DNA of 64,000 nt, from NCBI GenBank assembly GCA_016801885.1, contig CM028896.1, forward strand, positions 3,224,001 through 3,288,000, read 5' to 3'. Below, piece by piece: positions 25,626 to 35,965 of this stretch. Each line of letters starts with the position of its first letter. The first letter of the stretch is position 1. Under the pieces are notes generated by a model. It worked only from the letters and a program-made list of their open reading frames with translations. It was not told the DNA's origin and made no database searches. This DNA comes from Toxotes chatareus (taxonomy: Eukaryota; Chordata; Actinopteri; Toxotidae). A program made the position numbers and the translations under genes.

Positions 25626-28600
25626 TGCACAAAGTGAAAGGTAGGATGTGTGTAGTAAAGAGTTGTAATTACTTACTTAAAACTCAATTTTATGTTTCAT
25701 TTATAGGTAACGCTGTATTTATGCTTTTAAAATCCACAAAGTACAATTACTGTATTTACAAATGTTATAAGACTTACAAGTTTCTTTCTGTCTTTCTTTC
25801 AGAAGCAGAGATGTGTGCTGAAATTGCCCCACTCAAATTACTGTTGCCTTGACAAGCAAAGATTTTTGCATAATGTAATTTTCATAACGTCTTTCAAAGC
25901 ATGCAAAAGGGGCCTAATTTGTTTTGTCACAAGTATAAACAGCTAACCTCAGACACTCTGAGGTTAGCGGTTTGTGTTAGAACAAACAGCTCAGCTTAAC
26001 AAACTTGTACTCCTAATGTGTTATAAAGAGATTAGTGGCAATTAGTGACAGGAGGTGTATTTATGAGGGACAGAGAGTGTACTGTACTTGTACTGCTGTG
26101 AAATTACAAAGCTAAAGTTGATCGCACTTGTCGGAAAACAACACCAAACCAAATTTCCTCATTAAATCCATGTGAGCCCGGAGAAATGACAGTCATCGGA
26201 AGAAGAAATGTAGAAAGAGACACAGAGCAGTAATGCACACCGGCAGACAGACGCTGTAAAAACTCAGATTAATGATCCATCCTGTATGACTCTGTGTGAG
26301 CTCATTAAACATCTGCATGTAGCAGAAACCACACAATTGGTATGCATCATGACTTTTGGCACTGCTGTGAGGGGGAGGGGAGGGGAGGGGGATATAGATC
26401 AATTTATTTTATCATGTGCTTTACTAGATTCATGACCTGTGCATATCGTTATGTGACATAATATACTTGGTGAGTCAATCAAAATCAGACGGTGAGATAA
26501 AAGAGTGACAATCTGTAGGCAACCACCTGGTAATGGAATTAGTCACATGCAAAACTTTACAACATTTAGTTCACACAGTATTGCTTACTGAGACAAGTGG
26601 CTAGATTGTCGTGTTACTGAAGTGTAAAGAGAAAGCGTGTCAGTCTGACACCTCAGTATCAGCCCTTCTTCAACACTGCATAAGTAATGAGAGTCTGAAG
26701 GAATTATAGGTTAATATGATACAAGGCTACAATGTGAAGATATATTATTTAAACACAGAAAAAGGAGATACAGGGAATGAAGTTCACTGTGTGATTCTGA
26801 AGCGATGTGATTCTTAAATTTATTGAATTTAAAACTTAAGCAGATAATGAATTTAGGGGTATTCTACTGGCTTCTTCTACTTCTTGGAGCAGGAAAAGAA
26901 CTATTCTGTGCAAACACAGTTTCCATTTTAACCATTTATTGCTCCAAATTTACTTTTCTAGTGTAATCTGATCTAATAAATGGGTCACATTCTGAAATGA
27001 GCTGTGAAATTGAAAAAATAAAGTACTTTGAGGAGGCACGGCATCTGTTGGAACAGGCCATATTTATATAATGGTACTGGTGAATCTTTACAAAAATTGC
27101 AAGTAGTTTGACTCAAGTTTAAAAAGCAAACCTGTGTTAGCTGTTTTGACACAGTAACAAACCAGTACCTTTCAATTCATGGCCCCTAAACATTCAGTGA
27201 ACTAACATAAGTCTTCTGGTAGTGAAAGGATCTACAATGAGGTTTGTATTAAAGGATTAATTAGCATCAAACTGTGTGTGGAGTATCTGTTGCTTCTTAT
27301 GCAAGTAGCCAAACGATTTTATAAACTTACAAAACTAGATTTATCTGTTAGACTGGTGAACACAATATATGGACTACAGCCCTTTTTTCAGAATGTCCTA
27401 AATAAGCAATTCATGCACACCTCCTTAGAGAAAGTAAGTGGGATGAAGCAATACAAAAAAAAAGTTGATGTATTCACTTTCACACACAGACATACATACC
27501 AACATGCTTATGTTATTCCATTGTTATTCATCTTGACATCGTTGGGAGATGGTTTAGCTTTACGACATAGACTTGGCACATTCTACCACCAGAGCTGCCA
27601 GGAGACAGACAATAAACTGAGACTGGAGACATGTGAACTGACAACTAGGGGAGGTGTACAATCTTACTCATTTTCTTCACCTCACCTGTAAACGTCTGCA
27701 CAAAGGGCGCACCAGGCCATCGACTTCCCCAAGTGATGATAGTGTATGCTGTCTTCATGACTCATGACTCTGCTGTATCGGACTGGAAAGGAGAAGGTCA
27801 CAAAATATCATTGTTTAATGCGTTGGTCAAACAAAACTTCATTTCCTGAAATAATTTATTAAAAAGGTACATTTCCAGTTTAACCATTCTACAAATCTAC
27901 AAACCTAAAAACTTTTGTGAGAGACTGTAGGAACCTAGTTTCTGGTTATAACCTGAAACCTCTTTGCAAGAAAGTGATTTCTTCATTTCACAGAATTTGA
28001 TTCGTTTGAGTCCGTGGAACCAGCTCCTAAAATTCTTTTAAGTCCCTGTCATTGTGTTAACTCCCAGACTGACCTTAGCATGAACTTGTTTTCATCTATT
28101 TCACAGTGTTTCAGAAAAAAAAGCAACAGCCGGTAGAAACATGTTTTTCTTACTGTGATTAGCATTGTTCATTTGCTTTAAGTAATGTGTCATTCGTGCT
28201 AAGCTAAGCTAAATGGCTTCTGCAGCAGCTTCAAATTTAACATACAGGCATGAGAGTGGCATCAATCTTCTTATATAGGTTACCTCTTGGAAAGAAAGCA
28301 AGGAAGTGTATTTCCGAAAATGTCAAACTACACTGTTATGTTTAAGATTTTCAAGTTAAAATAAAAATAGTAGAATAAGCTATATTTAATAAATATCTGG
28401 CAATGAACAGATTAAAAGATTATATGGTACAGTATGAAACTGCTGCACAATATGAATTTTAGCAAATCTTTATTGAACTGATTTACCATTTAAATATCAA
28501 TATACTTTTTTAACCTATGGACAGTCATTCTCTCCCTCAGCTACATCAAAGCTTAATATTTGGTGACTTCTTTTTGTGTCAGCATTACAATTTTCTCTAG

Positions 28601-29100
28601 AGGTCCATCCCTTTCCTAATCTCAAAATGAGCGCACTGTGCCTGGAAGCATGATTTACAATTTAAACTGTAAAAGAGGACAGGGAGAAGAAAAACTTCAC
28701 CATTATACACACTTTTAATGGGCAAAATTTAAAATTCTAGCTTTTGGAGTTAGTGTTTAATTGCATAGTGTGCTTGCAGCCTCTCTTTAACTGGCACTGG
28801 GGAAAAGAGTGTAATTTGTAAAGTCTAGGCCTATCTGTTGGTGTTTTCCATTTCCCTAATAAAGATACTTTGGCCCATAAAATAGATGTAAAATGTATAC
28901 TGAAGAGTATGCATATACAGATTGTTTTTTTTTTCTTTTGTTTTGTTTAGTTTTTGTTTTTTTTTAATCTGCAGTTAAACTGTCATGAAGAAAATTAAAA
29001 GATAAATGTACCAGCAAAGTTCCATGAAAGGAAAATTTTGAGGCCCTACTTTCTATGAAACAGTTCTTTAGGGGCAGGACGTGAACAAAGGAGCTTCACT
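25626..29100. other. Intergenic upstream of ppp1r3c, no gene seen
   Basis: No recognisable exon. The 137-codon open frame at 27278-27691 starts with GTG and shows no family motif. A short perfect hairpin lies at 25942-25968. A T-rich low-complexity tract occurs near 28924-28968. Confidence 0.4.
25942..25968. repeat. Perfect 12-bp hairpin, 3-nt loop
   Basis: Arm gctaacctcaga (25942-25953), loop cac, and exact reverse-complement arm 25957-25968. One mismatch further out, four more bases also pair. Confidence 0.9.
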
Positions 29101-29102
29101 TC

Positions 29103-29130
29103 ATTGGTTAAACCCAACCCACATGCAAAT
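29103..29130 (+). promoter_or_regulatory. Candidate ppp1r3c upstream elements (CCAAT, octamer)
   Basis: An inverted CCAAT box (attggt, 29103-29108) and a perfect octamer ATGCAAAT (29123-29130) lie 110-135 bp before the ppp1r3c start codon. No TATA box is evident. Function is inferred only from position. Confidence 0.3.
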
Positions 29131-29237
29131 GTTGTGACACAGAAGGTTCAGCCTCATTTCCAAACTCCACACATAAGCTCCACAGAGAGCAGAGATAGAC
29201 TGGGACTACGATCATCACGTTCTATTACTCTGATCTG

Positions 29238-29251
29238 ATGAAACACAATCT
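29238..29251 (+). CDS. ppp1r3c: ppp1r3c coding exon 1 (14 nt)
   Basis: ATG AAA CAC AAT CT, followed by donor gtaagt. Joining to 29609 gives MKHNLVLHAFG, which aligns in spacing with the short N-terminus of vertebrate PPP1R3C. The rest of the exon upstream is 5' UTR. Confidence 0.75.
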
Positions 29252-30614
29252 GTAAGTATATTTTCCATTTCAAAAAATACCATCACCTCCACATTTGTTT
29301 TGAGGCACTTAGCTGTTGTTGTTCTCCAGAGCAGTTTGCAGTCTTGTAGAAAGGTCATATTTTGACTGATTGTTGTTTAATTCACTGAGATGTTTTATTT
29401 ATTCATTACCTCTGTTTTCTGCTTAAAGATTCATCTGAATTTGCTACAGTGAGTTAAGCTACTTTGCTTTCACTTAATTGTTCCTTTGACATTACCTGTC
29501 AGGCATTTGAGCAAGTTATGAAAGCAGAATTAACCAGTATATGTGCAATCACTCTGTGTATGTGTAATGGTGGATCTCATTTTAACCCTATCATGGCTTC
29601 CTCCTCAGAGTTCTCCATGCCTTTGGGAGTCACCCCCAGCCCGCTGTGATGCCCATTGACCTTGCCATGTGTCTAAGCCTGAGTCAGCGCCAGCCTCTTT
29701 ATCAGCTGCTGTCCATGTCTCCTCTGAAACCCACACAGCGTCATTGTCAGCCAACTAACTGTCTGCCGAGGACCGGCCGTCAGTCTCCACATCACTCCTC
29801 CTCATCGCTGCCCTTGTCCCCTGTGCCCTTAGAGTGCCCTCGGAGCTGTTTCCACAGGGACAGCAGCAGTGTGTACAAAAAGCGTGTGGTGTTTGCAGAC
29901 ACAAAGGGATTGGCGCTCACTGCTGTGCGCCTGTTCATCCCTGAGCCCTCTTCTCCCCCTTCTACTCTGGTGATGAAACCCTCACCGGCCATACTGCAGG
30001 GCCAACAGTCCACTTCAAACAAACTGCAGCGCTACAAGTTCCGGCTTGGTTTTCCTCAGCCAATGCTGGACTTAAAAGCCTTCCTTGCACGTCTGAGAGA
30101 GATGCATGTACAGCTGGAAAGCTGCAGCATTTCAGAACACTCCCTGAGTGGCAAAGTATGTGTCTCCCATGTGAGTAATGAGAAGGCTGTACATATAAGG
30201 GTGACCTTTGACTCTTGGCGGAGCCATCATGACATCCCCTGCACGTTTCTGCAGCAACAACACTGTGGGGGTTTTGATATGGGTGTTTTTGCCTTTGACT
30301 TAAGCTTACCTAAGAACATAGATCCAAAGGAACACATTGAGTTTTGTGTGTCCTACAGACCGGGACCTGGCGCAGCGCCCCACTGGGACGATAACAGAGG
30401 GCAGAATTACAGGGTGTGCATGGAAAAAGATGGATCAGATGCTAATCAAAGCAACACTAACCGTTATTACCCCACACTCTCCAAACATCGGTCACCATCT
30501 TGGCCTTCACATGTGTCCCTCAGCATGCAGGACTCTGCTGATCTGCACTATCTTCAGAGGAATTTATCAAGCAGAGTGAGAGCAGAGTGGAAAAGTCTGT
30601 GTTCAGCTAGGTAG
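29238..30614 (+). CDS. ppp1r3c: Protein phosphatase 1 regulatory subunit 3C (protein targeting to glycogen)
   Basis: CDS is join(29238..29251, 29609..30614), 339 residues. The protein tethers the PP1 catalytic subunit to glycogen so that glycogen synthase is activated and phosphorylase and phosphorylase kinase are switched off. It acts on cytosolic glycogen particles in liver, muscle and other tissues. Residues 97-100 (RVVF in KKRVVFAD) are the PP1-docking RVxF motif. A CBM21 glycogen-binding domain spans roughly 148-275, with the hallmark FCVSY and WDDNRGQNYR at its end. The N-terminal VMPIDLAM (18-25) matches the conserved start of the family. Exon 1 encodes only MKHN and two bases of Leu. 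The donor is gtaagt at 29252 and the acceptor tcctcag ends at 29608. Human PPP1R3C is about 317 residues with the same two-exon plan. Fish can carry two copies (ca, cb), and I cannot tell which this is. Confidence 0.93.
29609..30614 (+). CDS. ppp1r3c: ppp1r3c coding exon 2
   Basis: Single large exon from acceptor cag (29606-29608) to TAG 30612-30614. It holds the RVxF motif and the whole CBM21 domain. The frame is open throughout. Confidence 0.92.
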
Positions 30615-30829
30615 ACAAGTGAAATCGGCACTCAACAGAGTTACAAAGATATGTAAATAATGTGAATATATAACAAATATTTAAGAGAGTGAGTGCTTTT
30701 AGGGATCTATAAACTTTTGGAAATCTCAGTGTTGGATGGTCTAAAGCCTATTGTTTCAAAAACAGCTCACCTACTTGAGCTGAACTACCCTACTGAAATG
30801 TGAATGCTACATATTTCATTAATGTTCTG

Positions 30830-30843
30830 ATTAAATCCATTAA
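30830..30843 (+). terminator. Candidate ppp1r3c polyadenylation signal
   Basis: ATTAAA occurs at 30830-30835 and again at 30838-30843, about 215 bp past the stop. A 22-bp genomic A-run (30842-30863) begins at the end of the second copy. The A-run makes it hard to be sure a real cleavage site is here, and a longer 3' UTR is possible. Confidence 0.35.
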
Positions 30844-30863
30844 AAAAAAAAAAAAAAAAAAAA

Positions 30864-33800
30864 TTCTTTCTCCTTTCGTCATTCTGCAGAGGCTACAACC
30901 TAATCATTCATTCACAAACTTTTTTACAAATGCAGCTTAAAGCATACTGTGCAACAATACACGTTTGCACATTGTAGCAAGACACATAAGCCCTGATTAA
31001 GATACAGGGGCCATAGAAAAAGTGAAAACATGAGACCTGTATTTGTCTTACAGAAAGTACATCAGTACACAAAGCGATTATTTCAAGAACCTTTTGTACT
31101 TGCAGCTACGAACCCGCTTTGTCCAAGCATACTGAATGAATGACAATGCTCAGGGTATACTTTCACACATTAATTCTCCTGGTTCAGGCTCAGATTTCCT
31201 GTCTGTCTTTTCATGAGGTACATCATGCATACCAGACAGAATAAGTCAACACACGGAAAGAACACCTGTGCAAAGCACTGCACATGGTTTGAACGGGAGA
31301 GTCTGTTCTAGACATTAGACACTCCCCTTCCTGCTGTGAGAAGTGGAATAACACGTTGGAGATTGTTACTTCTTGTACTGTACATGATTGGTATGGCAAA
31401 TAGCAAGTAACCATGGCAGCACCAGGGCCAGCATGTACTTCAGATAATGCGTGGGCTTGTGTTTACATGCAAGGGTGGAGTATTAGATACTGTGCCAGCC
31501 GCAGTGGGAATGTCTCTCTGTGCTTCCCTTGTTCCCCTCCTTCTTAGTCACCTCTCTGTTAGACTAGTTTCTTTGTACTTCACTCTTTTCTCAGGTTAGT
31601 ATCCTCCCAGGGCGACCTACTGCCTCTCAGAATTGTCACAGCTCAGCAGTATCAGCCAAAATGTTGCATGTGAGCAGTTCACACATGTAACAGGTTTACA
31701 CACCTTGTATCCTAAAACACTTATTTATTTATTAGTCTCCCAGTGTTGGGATGGTGTCGGGTGTTTCATTGTTCCCCTCCTGACATCCAGTAAATGAGAA
31801 GCTGAGCAGAATCCCAGAGGAAGCTACAGTATCAAAACAAGTAAATTGATTTATTTCTGGTTTTTCATCTGAGATTAATACACAATAAAAAGTTTCCATT
31901 GAGTTTTACTAATATTTTGCACCTCATTTTGTACCCATTTTGCAGTTTACTACTGGAGTAGTAAGGCACACCAGCATTTAAAATGGCAACATGTAAAGGC
32001 AGTTCAGTTCATGCAAATGGGATTTGGATTTTGTTTTTTTTGTAAATCTGCACATTTTTTTTTTCTTTTTTTGCATTTGACTTTGGTGAACATTAATCTG
32101 CAAGTTTGTGCTGCAGGTTTGTTCCTCAAACAGCTGTTGCTTGCTGTTGGTCAGCAGGGAGTTTGTCTCCCTGCTGACCAACAGCAAGCCATCTTGACAG
32201 TGCTGACCTTTGAGGAGACGGGCATAAGGGCAGAATGAGTGAAAGACAAAAAAAAAATTGAAGAAGAGTCTGAGCTCTGGACAGTAATGTTCAACTTTAG
32301 CTTGTTTTATCTTTCTCTCTCTTCTTTTTGAACTACCATACCTCTGAAATGTTTGTAATCAACCTAGCAAAGGTGGGAGCCGCATAAGATTCTTATACTA
32401 ATGCAAAAATAGACTGAATTTTTTTTTTTTTTTGTCATTTGAAAACAGCACAGACAAATGATGTCATCCTGACAACAGGGGCAGCAGACCAGAAAACACC
32501 CAAACCAGTCATTTTCTTATCTAACACAGACGACTTCTGTGAACTGTGTTAATCAATTTATGGCTTCAAACAGCAGGTCTCCCGGTCAATGAAAGACCCA
32601 AGTCACTTTCAGCAACAAATGCAAATGACACATAATTTTACTACAAAATGATTTTCTGTGGCCAGTATCTATTTTTTTTTTTCTTGCATTTGCCATTTCT
32701 CTCATTTTGAGCCAAGAGCAGCCACAGCTGGCTGATGGCCAGCAGCCTGCCACCAGCTGCTGCTGCTTACAGCGTTGCTGCTTTGTGTTGTCTGAAGAAT
32801 ACCCTGAAGACTGATCCAAAGAGTGAGCTGATGGGAGCTAACAGTAGTGGCTCGCTGAAACCAAAGCACCAGGCTGCAGCGACCGGATTTTTTAGTTGTT
32901 TTTTTTTTTATTATTTATTCTGGTCCCAAATAATCTCACAAGCAACCAAATCTCGCTGGCAGCCATCTGGTGCCCGGGGAGGTTTTTTTTATGTAACAAG
33001 CAAAAGCTGTTTTCAAGGAAGAAGTGACAGAAATAACCAATGCAACTAGTAACACAAAATGAGTTGACGATAGATTGTTTGCCATCACTGTGCTTGTTTT
33101 GTGCTGAGATAACATTTTCATTGCTAAAAGTGCCGGTAGCTGCTGGCAAAATTAATACACAGGAAGAGTGACCCTTCCCAACTGCACACAGGTGGCTGAT
33201 GAATGATTGTCTTGCATACTGTAAACCTACAGATTTGTACATGTCAGGAAAGAAGGCCTATGTGCTCAGACTGTGCGTTTATAAAATAGTAAAGACTTAA
33301 GCGTAAGGTACTTGGAGTTTAAAGGTGTGCATTACATTTTAAAAATACATTGAAAGTTGCATTTTTCTTAATCTGACTTCAGAAGAGGCAGGAAAGGTGA
33401 AAGTGCATTCACAACATACTTACAACTGTGAAAAACACTTAAAATCCTCATCAGACAGAAAACAAAAATCAAATTTTTTCTTTTCTTTTCTGAGCAAATC
33501 TATTTTTTATTATTTGATTACGTGCAAATATTACATACTGTGTGTGTGGGACTTTTACAGGAAGTATATATACCAGGACAGCTGACACAGACAAAGCATC
33601 AGGCGGCAGAGTCTGTGCCATACCACAGTATACTACTGATTTCACCCTGCAAGCAAGGAAAGAAATCAGTAGACCGTAGTGCCCTCTATTGGTATTTAAG
33701 ATTATACCCTTGAACAACTGGCCATCAGTAGACAACATGTGAGGTAAAATGAGTATGCAGATCACTTTACAGCTCCACAGCAGTACATGGAGGGAATCAT

Positions 33801-34028
33801 GGATGGTTATAGATCAGTAATTCTACATTATGAGAACTGTATAGTCCCATACAAAAATCATGATACTTTAGACGTGACAGTATAAAGTCTATGACTTATG
33901 AACTTAAAAGTCTATGTTTCTACTAAGGCATTGATTCTCAATAAACTGCAGTCTATCACTTTTGAAAGCTAAAAGATGGCTATGTCACGTGTAAGTATAA
34001 ATTCTGAATTTGACAGGGTTTGTTTGTT
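30864..34028. other. Intergenic between ppp1r3c and pla2g1b
   Basis: No exon is recognised between these convergent genes. Notable content: a 23-bp perfect hairpin at 32139-32189, T-runs near 32055, 32420 and 32900, and a GC-richer patch at 32700-32890 with a 104-codon open frame lacking any motif. Confidence 0.4.
32139..32189. repeat. Perfect 23-bp inverted repeat with 5-nt loop
   Basis: Arm 32139-32161 (gcttgctgttggtcagcagg and three more bases) pairs exactly with 32167-32189. The loop is tttgt. Such a perfect GC-containing stem would fold strongly in RNA or single-stranded DNA. It has no mismatches, unlike typical animal pre-miRNAs, and no attached element is seen. Confidence 0.95.
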
Positions 34029-34147
34029 TTACTGACACTGGTCGCTGGGCAGGTGCTCGTGCTCAGGGTTCCAGGGTGATCTCGCAAAACACTCTGCGGC
34101 CTTCCTGTCACACTCACAGATGAACATCTCACATTCGTTGTTGTCAT
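34029..34147 (-). CDS. pla2g1b: pla2g1b exon 4 (C-terminus)
   Basis: Acceptor CCTCAG precedes 34147. It encodes [20 protein letters not shown] and ends HLPSDQCQ with TAA at 34031-34029. Confidence 0.92.
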
Positions 34148-34938
34148 CTGAGGAGGAGAAAACAGAGGGTACACTGTGATTACCAAAAAAAAAAATTTCT
34201 ATAAATGAAAAACTGTTACGGTTTACATTTTATTATAATAGTGAGATATTTCTTCTTCAACAAAAATAGTAACTTCAATTTTTAAGTACTTTACACTTGA
34301 TAAATTTACCTGTGACAATAACTAAAAGTATAGTGATGAAAAGGGGAAAAATACATGTTAATACAGGTTTAATGAACGACTAAACAAGTTTATAGGATGA
34401 AGTTAGTTTTGGTGTACTCACTGCCACAGGTGACCTTCTTGTTTTGTTCATCACAGCTGTAGTCATAGAACTCAGTGTAAGGGTTGTCGATGATGGGCCA
34501 GCACGCAGAGTGCTGCATAGCATCGCTGTAACACTGGTCATGCACTTGGCAGCACCTAGAGGTGTAACAAGACAACTCTTCAAACAGACTGAATGGGCTT
34601 TTTCATGTCGTCTGAGTATTAAGCTGAGTGAATGAATCACGACCTATCCAGATCATCCACAGGCGTGCCAGAGCCTCCCTTTCCACAGTAGCAGCCGTAG
34701 TCAGCGTAGTCAAGAACAGGCCAGCTATCAGGCATCACACACAGGATCATTCTTCTAAACTGGTTAAGCGCCTTGATGCTCATGGGCTGGACTAAAACAC
34801 AACAAGGAGGAACAATCAGAGTTCGGTTTATACTGGACCAGAAGGTGCATATATTCACAACCAACATGCTTTTGTCAAGTTGTACTCACCAACAGAGAGG
34901 CCTGCCGCCAGGAGAAACAGAGTCTGGAGGGTGTTCAT
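34029..34938 (-). CDS. pla2g1b: Secreted pancreatic phospholipase A2, group IB
   Basis: CDS is complement(join(34029..34147, 34422..34555, 34644..34791, 34890..34938)), 149 residues. It is a calcium-dependent digestive enzyme that cleaves the sn-2 ester of phospholipids, made as a zymogen in the exocrine pancreas. Residues 1-16 form a hydrophobic signal peptide. A short propeptide ends at Lys23 (MSIK before ALNQF), a plausible trypsin site. The calcium loop [13 protein letters not shown] is at 48-60. The catalytic His71-Asp72 lies in CCQVHDQCY. The catalytic-network Asp124 lies in [13 protein letters not shown]. The Cys pattern and the [12 protein letters not shown] region fit group IB. Length matches human PLA2G1B (148). 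All introns are GT-AG with phases 1, 2 and 1. No toxin-type adaptation is suggested, and this is the digestive family member. Confidence 0.93.
34422..34555 (-). CDS. pla2g1b: pla2g1b exon 3 (active-site His-Asp)
   Basis: Acceptor CTCTAG, donor GTGAGT at 34421-34416. It encodes [14 protein letters not shown] through KVTCG, including the catalytic His71. Confidence 0.92.
34644..34791 (-). CDS. pla2g1b: pla2g1b exon 2 (propeptide, calcium loop)
   Basis: Acceptor TTTTAG is followed by exon start at 34791. It encodes [12 protein letters not shown] through the YGCYCGKGG loop to LDR. The donor is GTCGTG, so only the GT is strong. Confidence 0.9.
34890..34938 (-). CDS. pla2g1b: pla2g1b exon 1 (signal peptide)
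   Basis: ATG at 34938-34936 starts [16 protein letters not shown]. The donor GTGAGT follows at 34889-34884. The first base of codon 17 is split to exon 2. Confidence 0.88.
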
Positions 34939-34993
34939 CCTGTGAGTCAGAACTTGAGACACAGAGCAGCTCTCACTCCAAGATCAGTCCCTC

Positions 34994-35001
34994 TTTATAT
35001 A
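34994..35001 (-). promoter_or_regulatory. pla2g1b TATA box
   Basis: TATATAAA on the minus strand lies 56-63 bp upstream of the ATG, implying a short 5' UTR of about 25-30 nt. An E-box CAGCTG (35027-35032) sits about 30 bp further upstream, where pancreatic bHLH factors could bind. Confidence 0.7.
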
Positions 35002-35039
35002 TCAGCCACAGGGCCTTGGGACCTGTCAGCTGTTTATAC

Positions 35040-35634
35040 TACACAGCGTCACACGCCTGACAATGCATGTGCTCTGAGATTCAAACACAAACCCACAACA
35101 CGTGTGAAAGCAAGTAAAAACTCTCACACTCCCAGTGAACTTTTCTGAACCGTGTCTTGTTGTTAAAGATGTTTGATTTTCTTTCTGGAGTAGAGCTGGT
35201 TCAGTTTTCATGTTAGGCTCATGTTAGTTTGAGATATATCATCAACCTAGCCATCAAAAATTGTATGTTTAATTCAAGTGTATGTCACCTGCCTTGTCTT
35301 AATTAGCAGTTTTAGTTTATTTGTTTAGCTGGATGCAAGAATTTATTTTAAGCTCTGAAATTTCAAAACTAAAACATCTCATTTACACAAGGGCAAAGTT
35401 TAAACTTGTTCTTAGGGACAAAATATCTAATTTCAAGTTTAGTCAGTTGTTTTTCAATATTCCTTTTTTTTTTTCAACCTGTTTAAGACTTCTGGTGGCC
35501 AGACTTTAAAGAATTTTTTTTTGTTTTAAGAAATCTATTCAAGTGAGAATCCCTTGCTACAGCAGCCACAGGCTTTTGCTAGTTTCAAGCAAAAGCAAGT
35601 TCACATCTAAAATTATTTCACTTAAATTTGACAG
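35040..35634. other. Intergenic, no gene seen
   Basis: AT-rich spacer upstream of pla2g1b. Nothing recognised beyond T-runs near 35465 and 35515. Confidence 0.4.
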
Positions 35635-35965
35635 GGGCATTTTTGCATTGTCGCCCCGTTTTCAATCAAAGGAAATCTTAATGCTGCAACAATACCCCGA
35701 CGCACATAGCAAAGGTTCATAAGAAAAAGCGCTTTCCAAGCTCGGTGTGCAAGACTGACCTCCACCTCACCCAACATTTCTGGGATGAAGTGGAACACAA
35801 AGTGTGAGCCAAGCCTTATCGCTATAAACACCAGTGTCAACCTCACAAATGCTCTTGTGGCTGAACTAAGAGAAAATCCCTGCAGCCAGACTCTCCCAGA
35901 AAGCCTTTGGAGAAGTTTGGAGGCTGTTCTAGCAAGAAGAGTGCATGATGGAGTGATAAAAATGG
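35635..35965 (+). mobile_element. Third Tc1-type transposon family, 3' transposase fragment
   Basis: aaaggaaatcttaatgctgc (35658-35677) begins a stretch that follows the end of a common fish Tc1 transposase. TQHFWDEVEHK near 35770-35800 corresponds to the catalytic-Glu block, with the key Glu region altered. NLTNALVAEL, the ESLWRSLEAVLARR-type tail and the agaagagtg motif follow. The D2 region appears deleted, and no terminal repeat is seen. Plus strand. It is distinct from the families at 2.8 kb and 11.4 kb. Confidence 0.7.

Noticed and set aside
27278..27691. 137-codon plus-strand open frame
   Set aside because: It begins at GTG, has no recognised motif, no splice context and random-looking composition. 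Probably chance in AT-rich DNA.
30842..30863. 22-bp A-run after ppp1r3c as evidence of a retrogene
   Set aside because: The gene has a real intron with consensus sites, so it is not a processed copy. The run is a simple repeat.
32139..32189. Calling the 23-bp hairpin a microRNA
   Set aside because: The stem is perfect and short with a 5-nt loop. Animal precursors are usually longer and imperfect. There is no expression evidence.
32735..33049. 104-codon plus-strand frame starting MASSLPPAAAAYS
   Set aside because: It runs through a T-run and has no homologue I recognise. The Ala-rich start comes from GCT repeats.
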